Shown here in pieces: positions 34,702 to 43,155 of a stretch of DNA of 64,000 nt. The notes under the pieces were generated by a model. The model worked only from the letters and a program-made list of their open reading frames with translations. It was not told the DNA's origin and did not search any database. The first letter of the stretch is position 1. Every line of letters starts with the position of its first letter. The position numbers and the translations under genes were made by a program. The DNA comes from Pseudomonadota bacterium (GTDB taxonomy: Bacteria > Pseudomonadota > Gammaproteobacteria > Xanthomonadales > Xanthomonadaceae), in assembly GCA_023390905.1 (NCBI GenBank), contig JAEWBY010000008.1:17517-81516 (forward strand). Reading direction: 5' to 3'.

Positions 34702-35103
34702 ATGAGCAAGCTGACCATCATTACCGACCGCGCGCTGGAACTGGTCAACCAGGCAGGAAGCGGCATCAAGCACGCCGGCACCCATCTGAAGGACGCCATG
34801 CCCAACGCGGGCGACCTGCTGCAGACCGGCGCGGCGCTGGGCGTGGCGAAAACCGGCGCGAAAACCGCTGCCCGGTTCGTTCGCCGCAACCCGGTCATCG
34901 CGGTAGCCGCCGCCGCAGGCGTCGGCCTGCTCGCCTACGCGGCGTATCGCAAGCGCAAGCGCGATGCCGCCGACGCACCGATCGAAGGCAAGTCGCGCCG
35001 CATCGAAGCACGCAAGATCAACGGCAGCGGTCGCACGGGACGCCAGAACGTGCGCGGCGGTCGCCGCACGGCAGCCAGCAGCAGCACCGAAGCGCAGCAG
35101 TAA
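34702..35103 (+). CDS. Small helical membrane-associated protein, unknown function
   Basis: A 133-residue protein. Residues 1-60 are amphipathic (LTIITDRALELVNQAGSGIKHAGTHLKDAM), a short hydrophobic segment lies at about 65-82 (NPVIAVAAAAGVGLLAYAAY), and the tail is very basic (KRKRDAADAP ... RRIEARKINGSGRTGRQNVRGGRR). It resembles short DUF883/ElaB-like proteins in outline but I do not recognise the family. AGGA lies 10 bases upstream of the ATG. It is convergent with the rluE-like gene, with a hairpin between. Confidence 0.65.
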   Translation: MSKLTIITDRALELVNQAGSGIKHAGTHLKDAMPNAGDLLQTGAALGVAKTGAKTAARFVRRNPVIAVAAAAGVGLLAYAAYRKRKRDAADAPIEGKSRRIEARKINGSGRTGRQNVRGGRRTAASSSTEAQQ

Positions 35104-35109
35104 TCGAGC

Positions 35110-35141
35110 GGCGCGCACTCGTCATCGATCGAGTGCGCGCC
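35110..35141. terminator. Hairpin between two convergent genes
   Basis: GGCGCGCACTCG pairs perfectly with CGAGTGCGCGCC (12 bp, 8-base loop). It overlaps the stop end of the rluE-like gene and has no T run, but its position suggests it separates the two convergent transcripts. Confidence 0.5.
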
Positions 35142-35661
35142 ATTGCCCCGGTTGCAGCGCGTCCAGACGCACCGCGCCGATCGCCGCGCGCACCAGCCGC
35201 AACGTGGGCAGGTTGACCGCCGCGGTCATGCGCCGCACCTGGCGGTTGCGCCCTTCGGTGATGCTCATCTCCAGCCATGCATCCGGCACCGTCTTGCGAA
35301 AACGCACCGGCGGATCGCGGGGCCATAACGCAGGCGCTTCGATGCGCCGTACCTGCGCCGGGCGCGTCGGCCCGTCATTGAGGATCAAGCCACTGCGCAA
35401 CGCCGCCAGTTGAGCCTCGTCGGGCTGGCCTTCCACCTGGACCCAATACGTCTTGGCTTCCTTGTGGCGCGGATCGGTCAACCGATGCGCCAGCGCGCCA
35501 TCATCGCTCAACAGCAACAGGCCCTCGCTGTCGTAATCCAACCGGCCCGCCGCATAGACGCGCGGCGGCAGCCCGAACCCGGCCAGCGTCCGCCGTGGCG
35601 GATCGCTGCGATCGGTGAACTGGCACAGCACGTTGTACGGCTTGTTGAACGCGATCAGCAT
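35122..35661 (-). CDS. rluE: 23S rRNA pseudouridine synthase, RluE-like
   Basis: A 179-residue RsuA/RluB/E/F-family pseudouridine synthase without the S4 domain, which matches RluE. The catalytic motif GRLDYDSEGLLLLSDDG (39-55) carries the active aspartate. KTYWVQVEG and EGRNRQVRRMTAAVNLPTLRLVR are also conserved. RluE modifies U2457 of 23S rRNA in E. coli; assignment here is by length and motif. The gene starts 26 bp after the methyltransferase-like gene ends, on the same strand. Confidence 0.9.
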   Translation of the reverse strand: MLIAFNKPYNVLCQFTDRSDPPRRTLAGFGLPPRVYAAGRLDYDSEGLLLLSDDGALAHRLTDPRHKEAKTYWVQVEGQPDEAQLAALRSGLILNDGPTRPAQVRRIEAPALWPRDPPVRFRKTVPDAWLEMSITEGRNRQVRRMTAAVNLPTLRLVRAAIGAVRLDALQPGQWRALDR

Positions 35662-35686
35662 GCGACGATGATCGGCGCGGCGTCGC

Positions 35687-36529
35687 TCAGGGTTTGACGA
35701 AGCGCAGCGTCATGCGGTCGCTCTCGCCGATCGCCTGGTATCTGGCGGCATCCTTGGCATCGTGGCGATTGGTCGGCGGCAGCGTCCAGACCCCGTTCGG
35801 ATGATCCTTGGTGTCGTTCGGGTTGGCGTTGATTTCGCTCTGCGCATCCAGCCTGAACCCCGCGGCCTCGGCGAGCGCGATCACCTGCGCCTGCCCCACG
35901 TAACCACTGCCGTCATCGACGGGCACGTCCCGGGCCGCGCGATGCTCGACCACGCCGAGCACGCCGCCGGATTTGAGTACATCGAAGAATCCCTTGAACA
36001 TCGCCTCGGCCTGGCCGCCCGAACGCCAGTTGTGCACGTTGCGGAAGGTCAGCACCAGGTCGGCCGATCCCGCCGGGCCGAACTGCGGCGCGTTCGGTGC
36101 ATACGGCACGACCTCGACGCGATCGTATTGCGCGGGCGCGGCCGAGAACTTCTTCCGCAGTCCGTCCAGCGTGCGTTGCTGGTAGTCGCGCCCGCCGCCA
36201 GCCGGCATGCGTTCGGGGTCGACCACGGCGGCGATGTAATGGCCGCGTTCGCGCAGATACGGAGCGAGGATTTCCGAATACCAGCCGCCGCCCGGAGTGA
36301 TCTCGATGACGGTCTGATCCGGCTTCAGTCCGAAGAAGGCCAGCGTTTCGCGCGGATGACGCCATGAATCGCGCTGCACGTTGGCCGGCGCACGCCATGC
36401 GCCCTGCAATGCGGCATCGAGCGCGGCGTCGCGCGCCGGGGTCGCCGCCGCGGCGGACGCGGTCTGGGCGTGGGCGACGGGAAGGCTGCAGGCGAGCAAC
36501 AGGGCGGCACAGAGGAAACGCGTCTTCAT
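35687..36529 (-). CDS. Exported class I SAM methyltransferase-like protein
   Basis: A 280-residue protein with an N-terminal signal peptide (1-21, LLLACSLPVAHA) followed by a Rossmann-type methyltransferase fold: VIEITPGGGWYSEILAPYL (about 74-92) is the SAM motif I, with later VVDPERM and DLVLTFRNVHNW. It fits the uncharacterised predicted methyltransferase group related to COG4798. A SAM-dependent enzyme outside the cytoplasm would lack its cofactor, so it may be catalytically altered or bind another ligand. GGAG precedes the ATG. Confidence 0.8.
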   Translation of the reverse strand: MKTRFLCAALLLACSLPVAHAQTASAAAATPARDAALDAALQGAWRAPANVQRDSWRHPRETLAFFGLKPDQTVIEITPGGGWYSEILAPYLRERGHYIAAVVDPERMPAGGGRDYQQRTLDGLRKKFSAAPAQYDRVEVVPYAPNAPQFGPAGSADLVLTFRNVHNWRSGGQAEAMFKGFFDVLKSGGVLGVVEHRAARDVPVDDGSGYVGQAQVIALAEAAGFRLDAQSEINANPNDTKDHPNGVWTLPPTNRHDAKDAARYQAIGESDRMTLRFVKP

Positions 36530-36634
36530 GGCAGGCTCCGCGGAAAGGTGTGCGCGAGCCTAGCACGCGCCGGCGCGCCCGATGTCCGGAGCGCGCACCC
36601 GGCTGCGTTGAGCAGAAGACAACCGGAGGATTCC

Positions 36635-37330
36635 ATGCATCGCACGCCCATGATTACGCTGGCCATCGCGGCCGCGCTCCTGATCGCACCCGCCGCGCGC
36701 GCGCAGATGAGCCCGTACGGCGGCATGGGGGAACTGGGCGGATTCGAGCCGGCGAGCGTGGCGAAACTGAGCGATTCGGATGCCACCTGCGAACAGTTGT
36801 ACGCGGAGGCCACGCATCTGGAGAACAGGGTCGCGGCGATGCCCAAGCCCGAGGATGTGGGCGCCATCAGCCAGAAGATGACCGAGGAGATCATGGCCTC
36901 GCAGCAGAAGGCGATGCAGTCGGCGCGCGCGCGCGGCATGGCGAGCAGCGTGCTCGGCATGGTGCCGGGCGTCGGCGGGCTGGCGGCGCAGGCGCTGAGC
37001 CCCGGACTGGGTTCGATGCGCAACGACACCAGCGAACAGATGCAGAAGCACATGCAGGCGATGCAGGAAAGCACGCAGGCCAGCATGGCGATCTACCAGT
37101 TGCAGGCGCGGCAGCAGCACCTGACCGATCTGTTCCTCGATCGGCAATGCAAGGTCTCGCAACTGGATGCCAATGCGGTGGCGCGGGCCCGCCTGCAATG
37201 GGAGCCGGCCGGCGCAGCGATCGCCGAAGCCGGTGCCGCACCCCCGCAGGCACCGCAGGCCGCGGCGGGCGAAGTGGCCGCCGACGCCACCGCGCCGCAG
37301 AACGCCGCCGAGGCGAACGCGACGCCCTGA
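36635..37330 (+). CDS. Secreted helical protein, unknown function
   Basis: A 231-residue protein with a signal peptide (1-23, LLIAPAARA). The mature part is Met/Gln/Ala-rich and helical (about 50-170), including a hydrophobic Gly-rich stretch GMASSVLGMVPGVGGLAAQAL near 103-123, followed by an Ala/Pro-rich tail. Cys at about 53 and 163 could form a disulfide. CGGAGGA nine bases upstream of the ATG is a strong ribosome binding site. It diverges from the methyltransferase-like gene. I do not recognise the family. Confidence 0.7.
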   Translation: MHRTPMITLAIAAALLIAPAARAQMSPYGGMGELGGFEPASVAKLSDSDATCEQLYAEATHLENRVAAMPKPEDVGAISQKMTEEIMASQQKAMQSARARGMASSVLGMVPGVGGLAAQALSPGLGSMRNDTSEQMQKHMQAMQESTQASMAIYQLQARQQHLTDLFLDRQCKVSQLDANAVARARLQWEPAGAAIAEAGAAPPQAPQAAAGEVAADATAPQNAAEANATP

Positions 37331-37351
37331 TGAATGCCGCACCGCCAGCCG

Positions 37352-40072
37352 TCAATGCGGCGCGGACTTCACGTCCACGGCCACCGGCAACTCGACATCC
37401 ATCACCGTCGGCTCGTCGGGATCGGGTTTCAGGCGGAAGCCGAGGTGCTCGCACATCGCCAGCATCGTGCGGTTCTCGCGCAGCACCTGGCCCTCGACGG
37501 TCTTCAGCCCGAGCCATTGCGCGTACTCGATCATGATCTTCATCAGCCGCCAGCCGATGCCGTGGCCCTTGAGATCCGAGCGCACGAGAATGCCGTACTC
37601 GCCGCGATCGTAATTGGCGTCGGCATGCAGGCGCACCGCGCCGAGCATTTCGCCGGTCTGCGGGTGCAGCGCCACCAGCGCCATCGAGCGCGCGTAATCG
37701 ATCTGGGTCAGGCGCGCGATGAATTCGTGGCTGAAATGCCGCACGGACTGGAAGAAGCGCAGCCGTAGATCCTCGTCGGTGACGTGGGTGAAGAACTCGC
37801 GGAACATCGCATCGTCTTCCGGACGCACCGGCCGCACGAAGGCATGGCTGCCATCGGCCAGTTCGATATGGCGCTCCCATTCCTTCGGATACGGGAAGAT
37901 CGCGAAACGCGGGTGGCCGCGTCCCTTGTGCAACTGCCGGCTCGGCGCCACCGCGATGCGCGCGTCGACGGCGATCACGCCATCGCGATCGGCCAGCAGC
38001 GGATTGATGTCGAGCTGGCGGATTTCCGGAATGTCGGCCGCCAGTTGCGCCAGCTTGACCAGCACCAGCGCGATCGCGCGTTCGTCGGCGGCGGGCACGT
38101 CGCGATAGGCCTTCAACACGCGGGAGACACGCGTGCGGCCGATCAGTTCATGCGCCAACCGCAGATCCAGCGGCGGCAGCGCCAGCGCCTTGTCGTCGAT
38201 GACGTCCACGGCGGTGCCGCCGCGCCCGAACACCACGACCGGCCCGAAGATCGCGTCGTCGGCGATGCCGGCGATGAGTTCGCGCGCCTTCGGCCGCAGC
38301 AGCGTCGGCTGCACGACCAGGCCGGCGATGCGCGCCTGGGGACGCGCCGCGCGCGCGCGCTCGAGGATGCCGGTGGCCGCATCGTGCACCGCGTCCTCGC
38401 TGGCGAGGTTGAGGCGCACGCCGTCGATATCGGATTTGTGCGGAATGTCCGGCGACAGGATCTTCAGCGCCACGGCCTTGCCCTGGGCCAGCATCGGCCG
38501 CGCCAGACGCACGGCTTCATCGGCATCGTGCGCGCGCTGCAATGGCGCGACCGGAATACCATAGGCGTCGAGCACGCGCGCGGTCGCCATGGGATCGAGC
38601 CATGGCTGGCCGTCGCGCAGCGCGCTCTTCACCTCGGCGCGCGCCGATTCCACATCGACGACGAAATCCTCCGGCAGGCTCGGCGGTGTTTCCATCAGCG
38701 CGGCCTGCGCCTCGCGATAGCGCACCAGATGCATGAAGCCGCCGACCGCATCGGATTCGGTCGGATAATTCGGTATGCGCGCGGCATCGAGCACGTCGGC
38801 CGCGACCGGATCGTGACCGAGCCAGACCGCGAACACCGGCTTCTGCCGTCGCGATGAAGGCCGCGACTTGAGCAGGCGCGTCATCGCCTCGGCGGTTTCC
38901 ACCGCCGAAGACAGCACGGTCGGCACGTTGACCGCGAGCAGTGCGTCGTTTTCCGGATCATCGAGCAGCGCTTCGATCGTGGCGGCATAGCGCTCGGCAT
39001 CGATGTCGGTGAGCAGATCGACCGGATTGGTGCGCGACCAGCCGGCCGGCAGCATCGCGTCGAGCCGATCGCGCGTGTCATCGGACAACTCGGCCAGCGT
39101 GCCGCCGAGATCATTCAGCCGATCCACCGACAACGCACCCACGCCACCACCATTGGTCAGGATGGCCAGGCGTCGACCGGGAAAGCCGCGCAGCCGGCCG
39201 AGCGTTTCGGCGGCGGAAAACAGTTCGTCCAGCGATCGCACCTGCAACAGGCCGGCGCGACGGAACGCCGCGTCATAGACCGCGCGCGGTTGCGCCAGGC
39301 GCTGCACGTGCGTGAGGTCGTTGCCGGTGGGACCGATGTGGCTGACGTAACCGGATTTGACCACCACGACCGGCTTGGTGCGCGCGGCCGCGCGCGCGGC
39401 GGACATGAACTTGCGCGCGTCGCGGATCGCTTCGACATACAGCAGGATCGCGCGGGTGCGATGATCGGTGGCGAAGTAATCGAGCAGATCGGCGAAGTCC
39501 ACGTCGAGCGCATCGCCCAGCGACACCACGGCGGAAAATCCGACCGAACGGCTCATGCTCCATTCGACCAGCCCACCCGAAATCGCGCCGGACTGCGAAA
39601 TGAGCGCGAGATCGCCGGCCTTGGGGAACCGCCCCGCCAGGCTCGCGTTGAGGCGCACATGCGGGGCGATCACGCCGAGGCAGTTCGGTCCCAGCACGCG
39701 CAGGCCTTTTTCGCGCGCGATGGCTTCCAGTTGCGCGGCCGGCGATCCCGGACCCTTGCCCATCGCCGCGGTCAGTACGGCCACCGCGCCGGCGCCGCGT
39801 TCGGCGGCTTCGCGCGCAATCCCCGGCACCGTATGCGGCGGCGTGGCGATCACCACCAGATCCGGCGTCCATGGCAGATCGCGCAGGCGCTTGACCGTGG
39901 TGACGCCTTCCAGCATTGTCGCGTGCAGGTTCACCAGCGCGATCGGGCCGGCGAAACCGGCTTCCAGCAGATTGTTGATGACGGCCCGGCCCACCGAGCG
40001 CGGGCGTGATCGGCTGCCCACCACCGCGACGGATGACGGCCTGAAGATCGATTGCAGGCGGTAGGTGCTCAT
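37352..40072 (-). CDS. Acetate-CoA ligase (ADP-forming)-like protein fused to GNAT acetyltransferase
   Basis: A 906-residue fusion. A CoA-binding Rossmann domain (about 8-140), a succinyl-CoA synthetase-like flavodoxin region (about 145-300), an ATP-grasp domain (about 480-700) and a C-terminal GNAT domain (about 736-890, with HAFVRPVRPEDDAMFREFFTHV). The order is that of Pat/YfiQ (PatZ), which acetylates lysines, notably in acetyl-CoA synthetase. Whether the synthetase part is catalytically active cannot be seen by eye. It lies between the unknown secreted protein and aceK. Confidence 0.92.
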   Translation of the reverse strand: MSTYRLQSIFRPSSVAVVGSRSRPRSVGRAVINNLLEAGFAGPIALVNLHATMLEGVTTVKRLRDLPWTPDLVVIATPPHTVPGIAREAAERGAGAVAVLTAAMGKGPGSPAAQLEAIAREKGLRVLGPNCLGVIAPHVRLNASLAGRFPKAGDLALISQSGAISGGLVEWSMSRSVGFSAVVSLGDALDVDFADLLDYFATDHRTRAILLYVEAIRDARKFMSAARAAARTKPVVVVKSGYVSHIGPTGNDLTHVQRLAQPRAVYDAAFRRAGLLQVRSLDELFSAAETLGRLRGFPGRRLAILTNGGGVGALSVDRLNDLGGTLAELSDDTRDRLDAMLPAGWSRTNPVDLLTDIDAERYAATIEALLDDPENDALLAVNVPTVLSSAVETAEAMTRLLKSRPSSRRQKPVFAVWLGHDPVAADVLDAARIPNYPTESDAVGGFMHLVRYREAQAALMETPPSLPEDFVVDVESARAEVKSALRDGQPWLDPMATARVLDAYGIPVAPLQRAHDADEAVRLARPMLAQGKAVALKILSPDIPHKSDIDGVRLNLASEDAVHDAATGILERARAARPQARIAGLVVQPTLLRPKARELIAGIADDAIFGPVVVFGRGGTAVDVIDDKALALPPLDLRLAHELIGRTRVSRVLKAYRDVPAADERAIALVLVKLAQLAADIPEIRQLDINPLLADRDGVIAVDARIAVAPSRQLHKGRGHPRFAIFPYPKEWERHIELADGSHAFVRPVRPEDDAMFREFFTHVTDEDLRLRFFQSVRHFSHEFIARLTQIDYARSMALVALHPQTGEMLGAVRLHADANYDRGEYGILVRSDLKGHGIGWRLMKIMIEYAQWLGLKTVEGQVLRENRTMLAMCEHLGFRLKPDPDEPTVMDVELPVAVDVKSAPH

Positions 40073-40169
40073 GGACCGTGAGGATACGCCGCGTGCCGTG
40101 TGCCCGCGATGATTGTAATCAGGGCCGCCGCATGCCGGCGCAGGGACAATCGCGCCCTTGTGGCCCAGG

Positions 40170-41879
40170 TCACGCCAGCTTCAATGCATCGGGATAGGGC
40201 GGTGTATCCGGATAGTCACCGCGGGCCAGTCGCGCCTGCAGATCGCGCCACCATCGCGGTTGGAACAATTCGCCGTGCGTGGCCTGCAGTGCCCTGGACA
40301 ACGGTGCCGGCAAGCCGAGGAACTGCGGGAAGCGTTCGGGAAACACGTCGTCCGGACCGACATGGAACCACGGTTCGTCGGCAATCTCTTCCTCGTACGT
40401 CTGCGCGCGCGGCCAGTCGCGGAAGTGGCAGTCGGTGACCAGGCACAGTTCGTCATAGTCATAGAAGACCGCGCGCCCGTGCCGCGACACGCCGAAATTC
40501 TTCAGCAGCATGTCGCCGGGAAAGATGTTGTTGCGCGCCATGTCCTTGATCGCCTGGCCGTAATCGATCGCGGCGCTGCGCGCGGACTCGGGCGTCTGTT
40601 CGCGCAGATAGAGATTGAGCGGACGCATCCGCCGCTGCACGTAGCACAACTGCAGAATCAGATCGTCGCCGTCCTCGGTGATGCTGTTGCGGCAGGTGCC
40701 GAGCAGTTCTTCCAGCAGCGCTGGCGAGAAGCGCGCCCGCGGAAAACGCAGGAAGCGGAACGGCTGCGTGTCCAGCAGCCGGCCGACGCGATCCAGATGG
40801 AAGACGAGCGCGTACTTGTCCTCCACCTGCTTGCGGCTCATGTCTTTCGGATAGGCGAAGCGATCGCGGATCACCTTGAACACCAGCGGATAGCTCGGCA
40901 GCGTGAACACGGCCATCACCATGCCGGGCGTGCCGTCGGCGATGACGAGCTGCTCGTCCGGCTGGCTGTTGAAATGATGGAAGAACGTGCGGAAACGCTC
41001 CGTCTTGCCCTGCTTGGCGCGCCCGAGCACGGTGTAGATCTCGTCGATCGGCTTGCCCGGCAGCAATGACCGCAGGAACACCACCGCATCGCCGACGGTC
41101 GCCAGATCGGCATGGAAATAACTGCGCGAGGTTCCGAACAGATGGGCCACGTCCGCGCGCCGGGTCAGCACCGCTTCCGCGCGGAGCTGCCCGCCGTCGT
41201 TGACCAGTGCGATCACGCACGGCGAAAAACGATGCTCGCCGAAGACGCGGCCCACCAGATAGGCGCGGCGCTCCCGATAGAACACGGTGTCGAGCAGCTC
41301 GATGCCGCGTACCGGATTGGTGCCCCAATGCGCCAGATCATCCTGCAGGCGCACCGCGATCGAGGCCGCGCAACGCGTCAGGTGCGCATAGGGAATGTCG
41401 AAGCGATAATCGCCGAGCACGCGGATGAAACTGTCGGTGGGGCGCGTTTCCGACACCGCGTAACTGTGGCGCGCCACGGGATGGGTGATGGCGTCGGTCG
41501 GCTCGATGTCCAGCGCCACGAATTCGATCGAGGGGTCCACGCCGCGCGTGCGGAAAAACCGCCGGGTCAACGTGTTGTAGAAGGTCTTGAACAGCTCGCG
41601 ATCGATCTGCCCGGCGATGAGGCGCTCGTAGTCATCGCGGATCGCAGTCCACAGCGGTCGATCGTGGGCCTGATCCAGCAGCGCCGATTGCAGCCGCAAT
41701 GCGCACTCGGCGATGCATGCATCGTAAAGCTCGATGCGTTCCACCGCATCGGCGCGTGCCCCGGCCCAGTCCGCCTGTTCGAAACGCACGCGCGCGCGTT
41801 GCGTGATCTCGGAAAATCGCGCGTGGTAATCGGCGAACGCGTCCCGGATCAACTGCGCGATCATGCCGGCGCGAATCAT
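40170..41879 (-). CDS. aceK: Isocitrate dehydrogenase kinase/phosphatase
   Basis: Phosphorylates and dephosphorylates isocitrate dehydrogenase at one serine and so sets the split of isocitrate between the TCA cycle and the glyoxylate shunt. 569 residues, the usual length, with GMVMAVFTLPSYPLVFKVIRDRF (ATP-binding lysine region) and GDMLLKNFGVSRHGRAVFYDYDEL (catalytic aspartate region). The start ATG overlaps the TGA of the LysR gene as ATGA, so the pair is translationally coupled; the Met five codons further in is another possible start. The target gene icd lies 1.3 kb upstream. Confidence 0.96.
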   Translation of the reverse strand: MIRAGMIAQLIRDAFADYHARFSEITQRARVRFEQADWAGARADAVERIELYDACIAECALRLQSALLDQAHDRPLWTAIRDDYERLIAGQIDRELFKTFYNTLTRRFFRTRGVDPSIEFVALDIEPTDAITHPVARHSYAVSETRPTDSFIRVLGDYRFDIPYAHLTRCAASIAVRLQDDLAHWGTNPVRGIELLDTVFYRERRAYLVGRVFGEHRFSPCVIALVNDGGQLRAEAVLTRRADVAHLFGTSRSYFHADLATVGDAVVFLRSLLPGKPIDEIYTVLGRAKQGKTERFRTFFHHFNSQPDEQLVIADGTPGMVMAVFTLPSYPLVFKVIRDRFAYPKDMSRKQVEDKYALVFHLDRVGRLLDTQPFRFLRFPRARFSPALLEELLGTCRNSITEDGDDLILQLCYVQRRMRPLNLYLREQTPESARSAAIDYGQAIKDMARNNIFPGDMLLKNFGVSRHGRAVFYDYDELCLVTDCHFRDWPRAQTYEEEIADEPWFHVGPDDVFPERFPQFLGLPAPLSRALQATHGELFQPRWWRDLQARLARGDYPDTPPYPDALKLA

Positions 41880-42748
41880 GGCCGCTTTCCCGCCTGCTGC
41901 AACAACCACTGCCGCACCACGGGAAAATCCGGGTGCGACAGACTGCGCTCGGGATAGACCAGGTAATGCGCGAAATCCACCTGCAGGCGTTTGCGCGTCA
42001 GCGGCACCAGGCGACCGGCGCGTATCAGTGGCTCGGCCAGCGTCGCGCGTGCCAGCGCCACGCCCATGCCCTGCGCGGCGGCCTGGTGCAATGTTTCGGT
42101 GTCGTCGAAATGCGCGACGAACCGGCGCGGCATTTCACCGCCGAATTCATTGAACCACTGCCGCCAGCGATCGGAGGGATCACCCAGCAACGGATAGCCG
42201 GCCAGCGAGGCGAACTTCGGTTTGTCATGCCGCTTGAGGAACTCCGGACTGGCCACCGGCATGATCCACTCATGGAAAAGCAGTTCGCTGCGCACGCCCG
42301 CCCAGGATCCGCCACCCAGGCGCAGGGCCATGTCCACCGGCTCGCGCTCGAAATCCACCACGTGCGTGCTCGATTGCAGATTGAGGCCGAGCTCCGGATG
42401 CGCGGTGAGAAAGGCGGGCAATCGCGGCACCAGCCATGCGGTGGCCATCGACGGAATCAGGCTGAGCGTGATGACGTGATCGCGCCGGCATGACAGTTGC
42501 TGGATCGCACGCCCGATCGCATCCAGCGGCGTGGCGACTGCATCGAACAGGCGCTGCCCGTCCGGTGTCAGTTCCACACCGCGCGGACCACGTGCCAGCA
42601 AACGATGGCCGACGCGATCCTCGAGCAGCCGCATGCGGTGGCTCAGTGCACTGACGGTCAGATGCATGGCTTCGGCGGCGCGCGTCAGATTCTTCATCCG
42701 CGCGGCGGTGACGAACGCGTCAATCTGGTCCAGCGGAAGGCGGCTCAT
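41876..42748 (-). CDS. LysR-family transcriptional regulator, GcvA-like
   Basis: A 290-residue LysR regulator with the N-terminal helix-turn-helix (AFVTAARMKNLTRAAEAMHLTVSALSHRMRLLED, about 11-44) and a C-terminal substrate-binding domain. The LPPLxAxxTAHPELGLNLQSSTHVVDF-type pattern (around 110-135) is that of the GcvA group. It overlaps aceK by ATGA and presumably controls it, and perhaps icd too. The inducer is unknown. Confidence 0.9.
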   Translation of the reverse strand: MSRLPLDQIDAFVTAARMKNLTRAAEAMHLTVSALSHRMRLLEDRVGHRLLARGPRGVELTPDGQRLFDAVATPLDAIGRAIQQLSCRRDHVITLSLIPSMATAWLVPRLPAFLTAHPELGLNLQSSTHVVDFEREPVDMALRLGGGSWAGVRSELLFHEWIMPVASPEFLKRHDKPKFASLAGYPLLGDPSDRWRQWFNEFGGEMPRRFVAHFDDTETLHQAAAQGMGVALARATLAEPLIRAGRLVPLTRKRLQVDFAHYLVYPERSLSHPDFPVVRQWLLQQAGKRP

Positions 42749-43107
42749 CGGGTTCCCTTTGTTGAACGACGCTCAAGCCTAGGTTGCGCAGCTTTCGCTT
42801 TTCGCGCCTCCAGCATGCGCATAACTTGGCTGTCATTCAAGCCGGATGGTCCGGCGGATGGAGTCGAACCCATGCGTACCGAAGCGAAGCGTTCGTGGAG
42901 GCGTCAGATGGGCGCCATCAGCCAGGGACTGTTGTTCATCGAAGGACATCTCGTACAGGCCGCGTCCGACCAACGCCGATCAGCGCACGTGCATCAGTGC
43001 GCCCGCGATGCCCGGCGGCACGAACGCGCCCGGAACGTCCTCATCGCCCGCCGCCTGCGGCAGATGACGTCGTTGTCGGTGTTCCGCTGACATCACCGGC
43101 TCCGGCA
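42749..43107. other. Gap without a supported gene, LysR to icd
   Basis: In this gap of about 360 bp no family was recognised. On the minus strand one frame runs from an ATG at 43108 to a TGA at 42833, broken only by a TGA at 42980-42982; the two parts code for 42 residues (43108-42980) and, from an ATG at 42949, for 38 residues. A plus-strand 72-residue frame (42872-43090) is of no recognisable type. The LysR promoter should be at the low end of the gap. Confidence 0.5.
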
Positions 43108-43108
43108 T

Positions 43109-43138
43109 AAAAAAAGCCCGGCTTTCGCCGGGCTTTTT
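43109..43138 (-). terminator. Strong rho-independent terminator after icd
   Basis: On the minus strand a perfect 12-bp stem, AAAAAGCCCGGC with GCCGGGCTTTTT, with a four-base loop is followed by more T. It lies 17 bases after the icd stop codon. Confidence 0.9.
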
Positions 43139-43155
43139 CCTGAAACATGTCGCCG

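Noticed and set aside
42846..42873. A GGGTTCGACTCC-like stretch followed by ACCA on the minus strand, resembling a tRNA or tmRNA 3' end
   Set aside because: The T stem does not pair with a 7-base loop, and no matching acceptor strand (CCGGCGG) is found at tRNA distance; no tmRNA features upstream.
42980..42982. Selenocysteine reading of the in-frame TGA
   Set aside because: No SECIS-like stem and no known selenoprotein match; decay is simpler.
42872..43090. Plus-strand open frame of 72 codons in the LysR-icd gap
   Set aside because: No ribosome binding site, no recognisable family, composition rich in Arg/His as expected for a shadow of the minus-strand frame.
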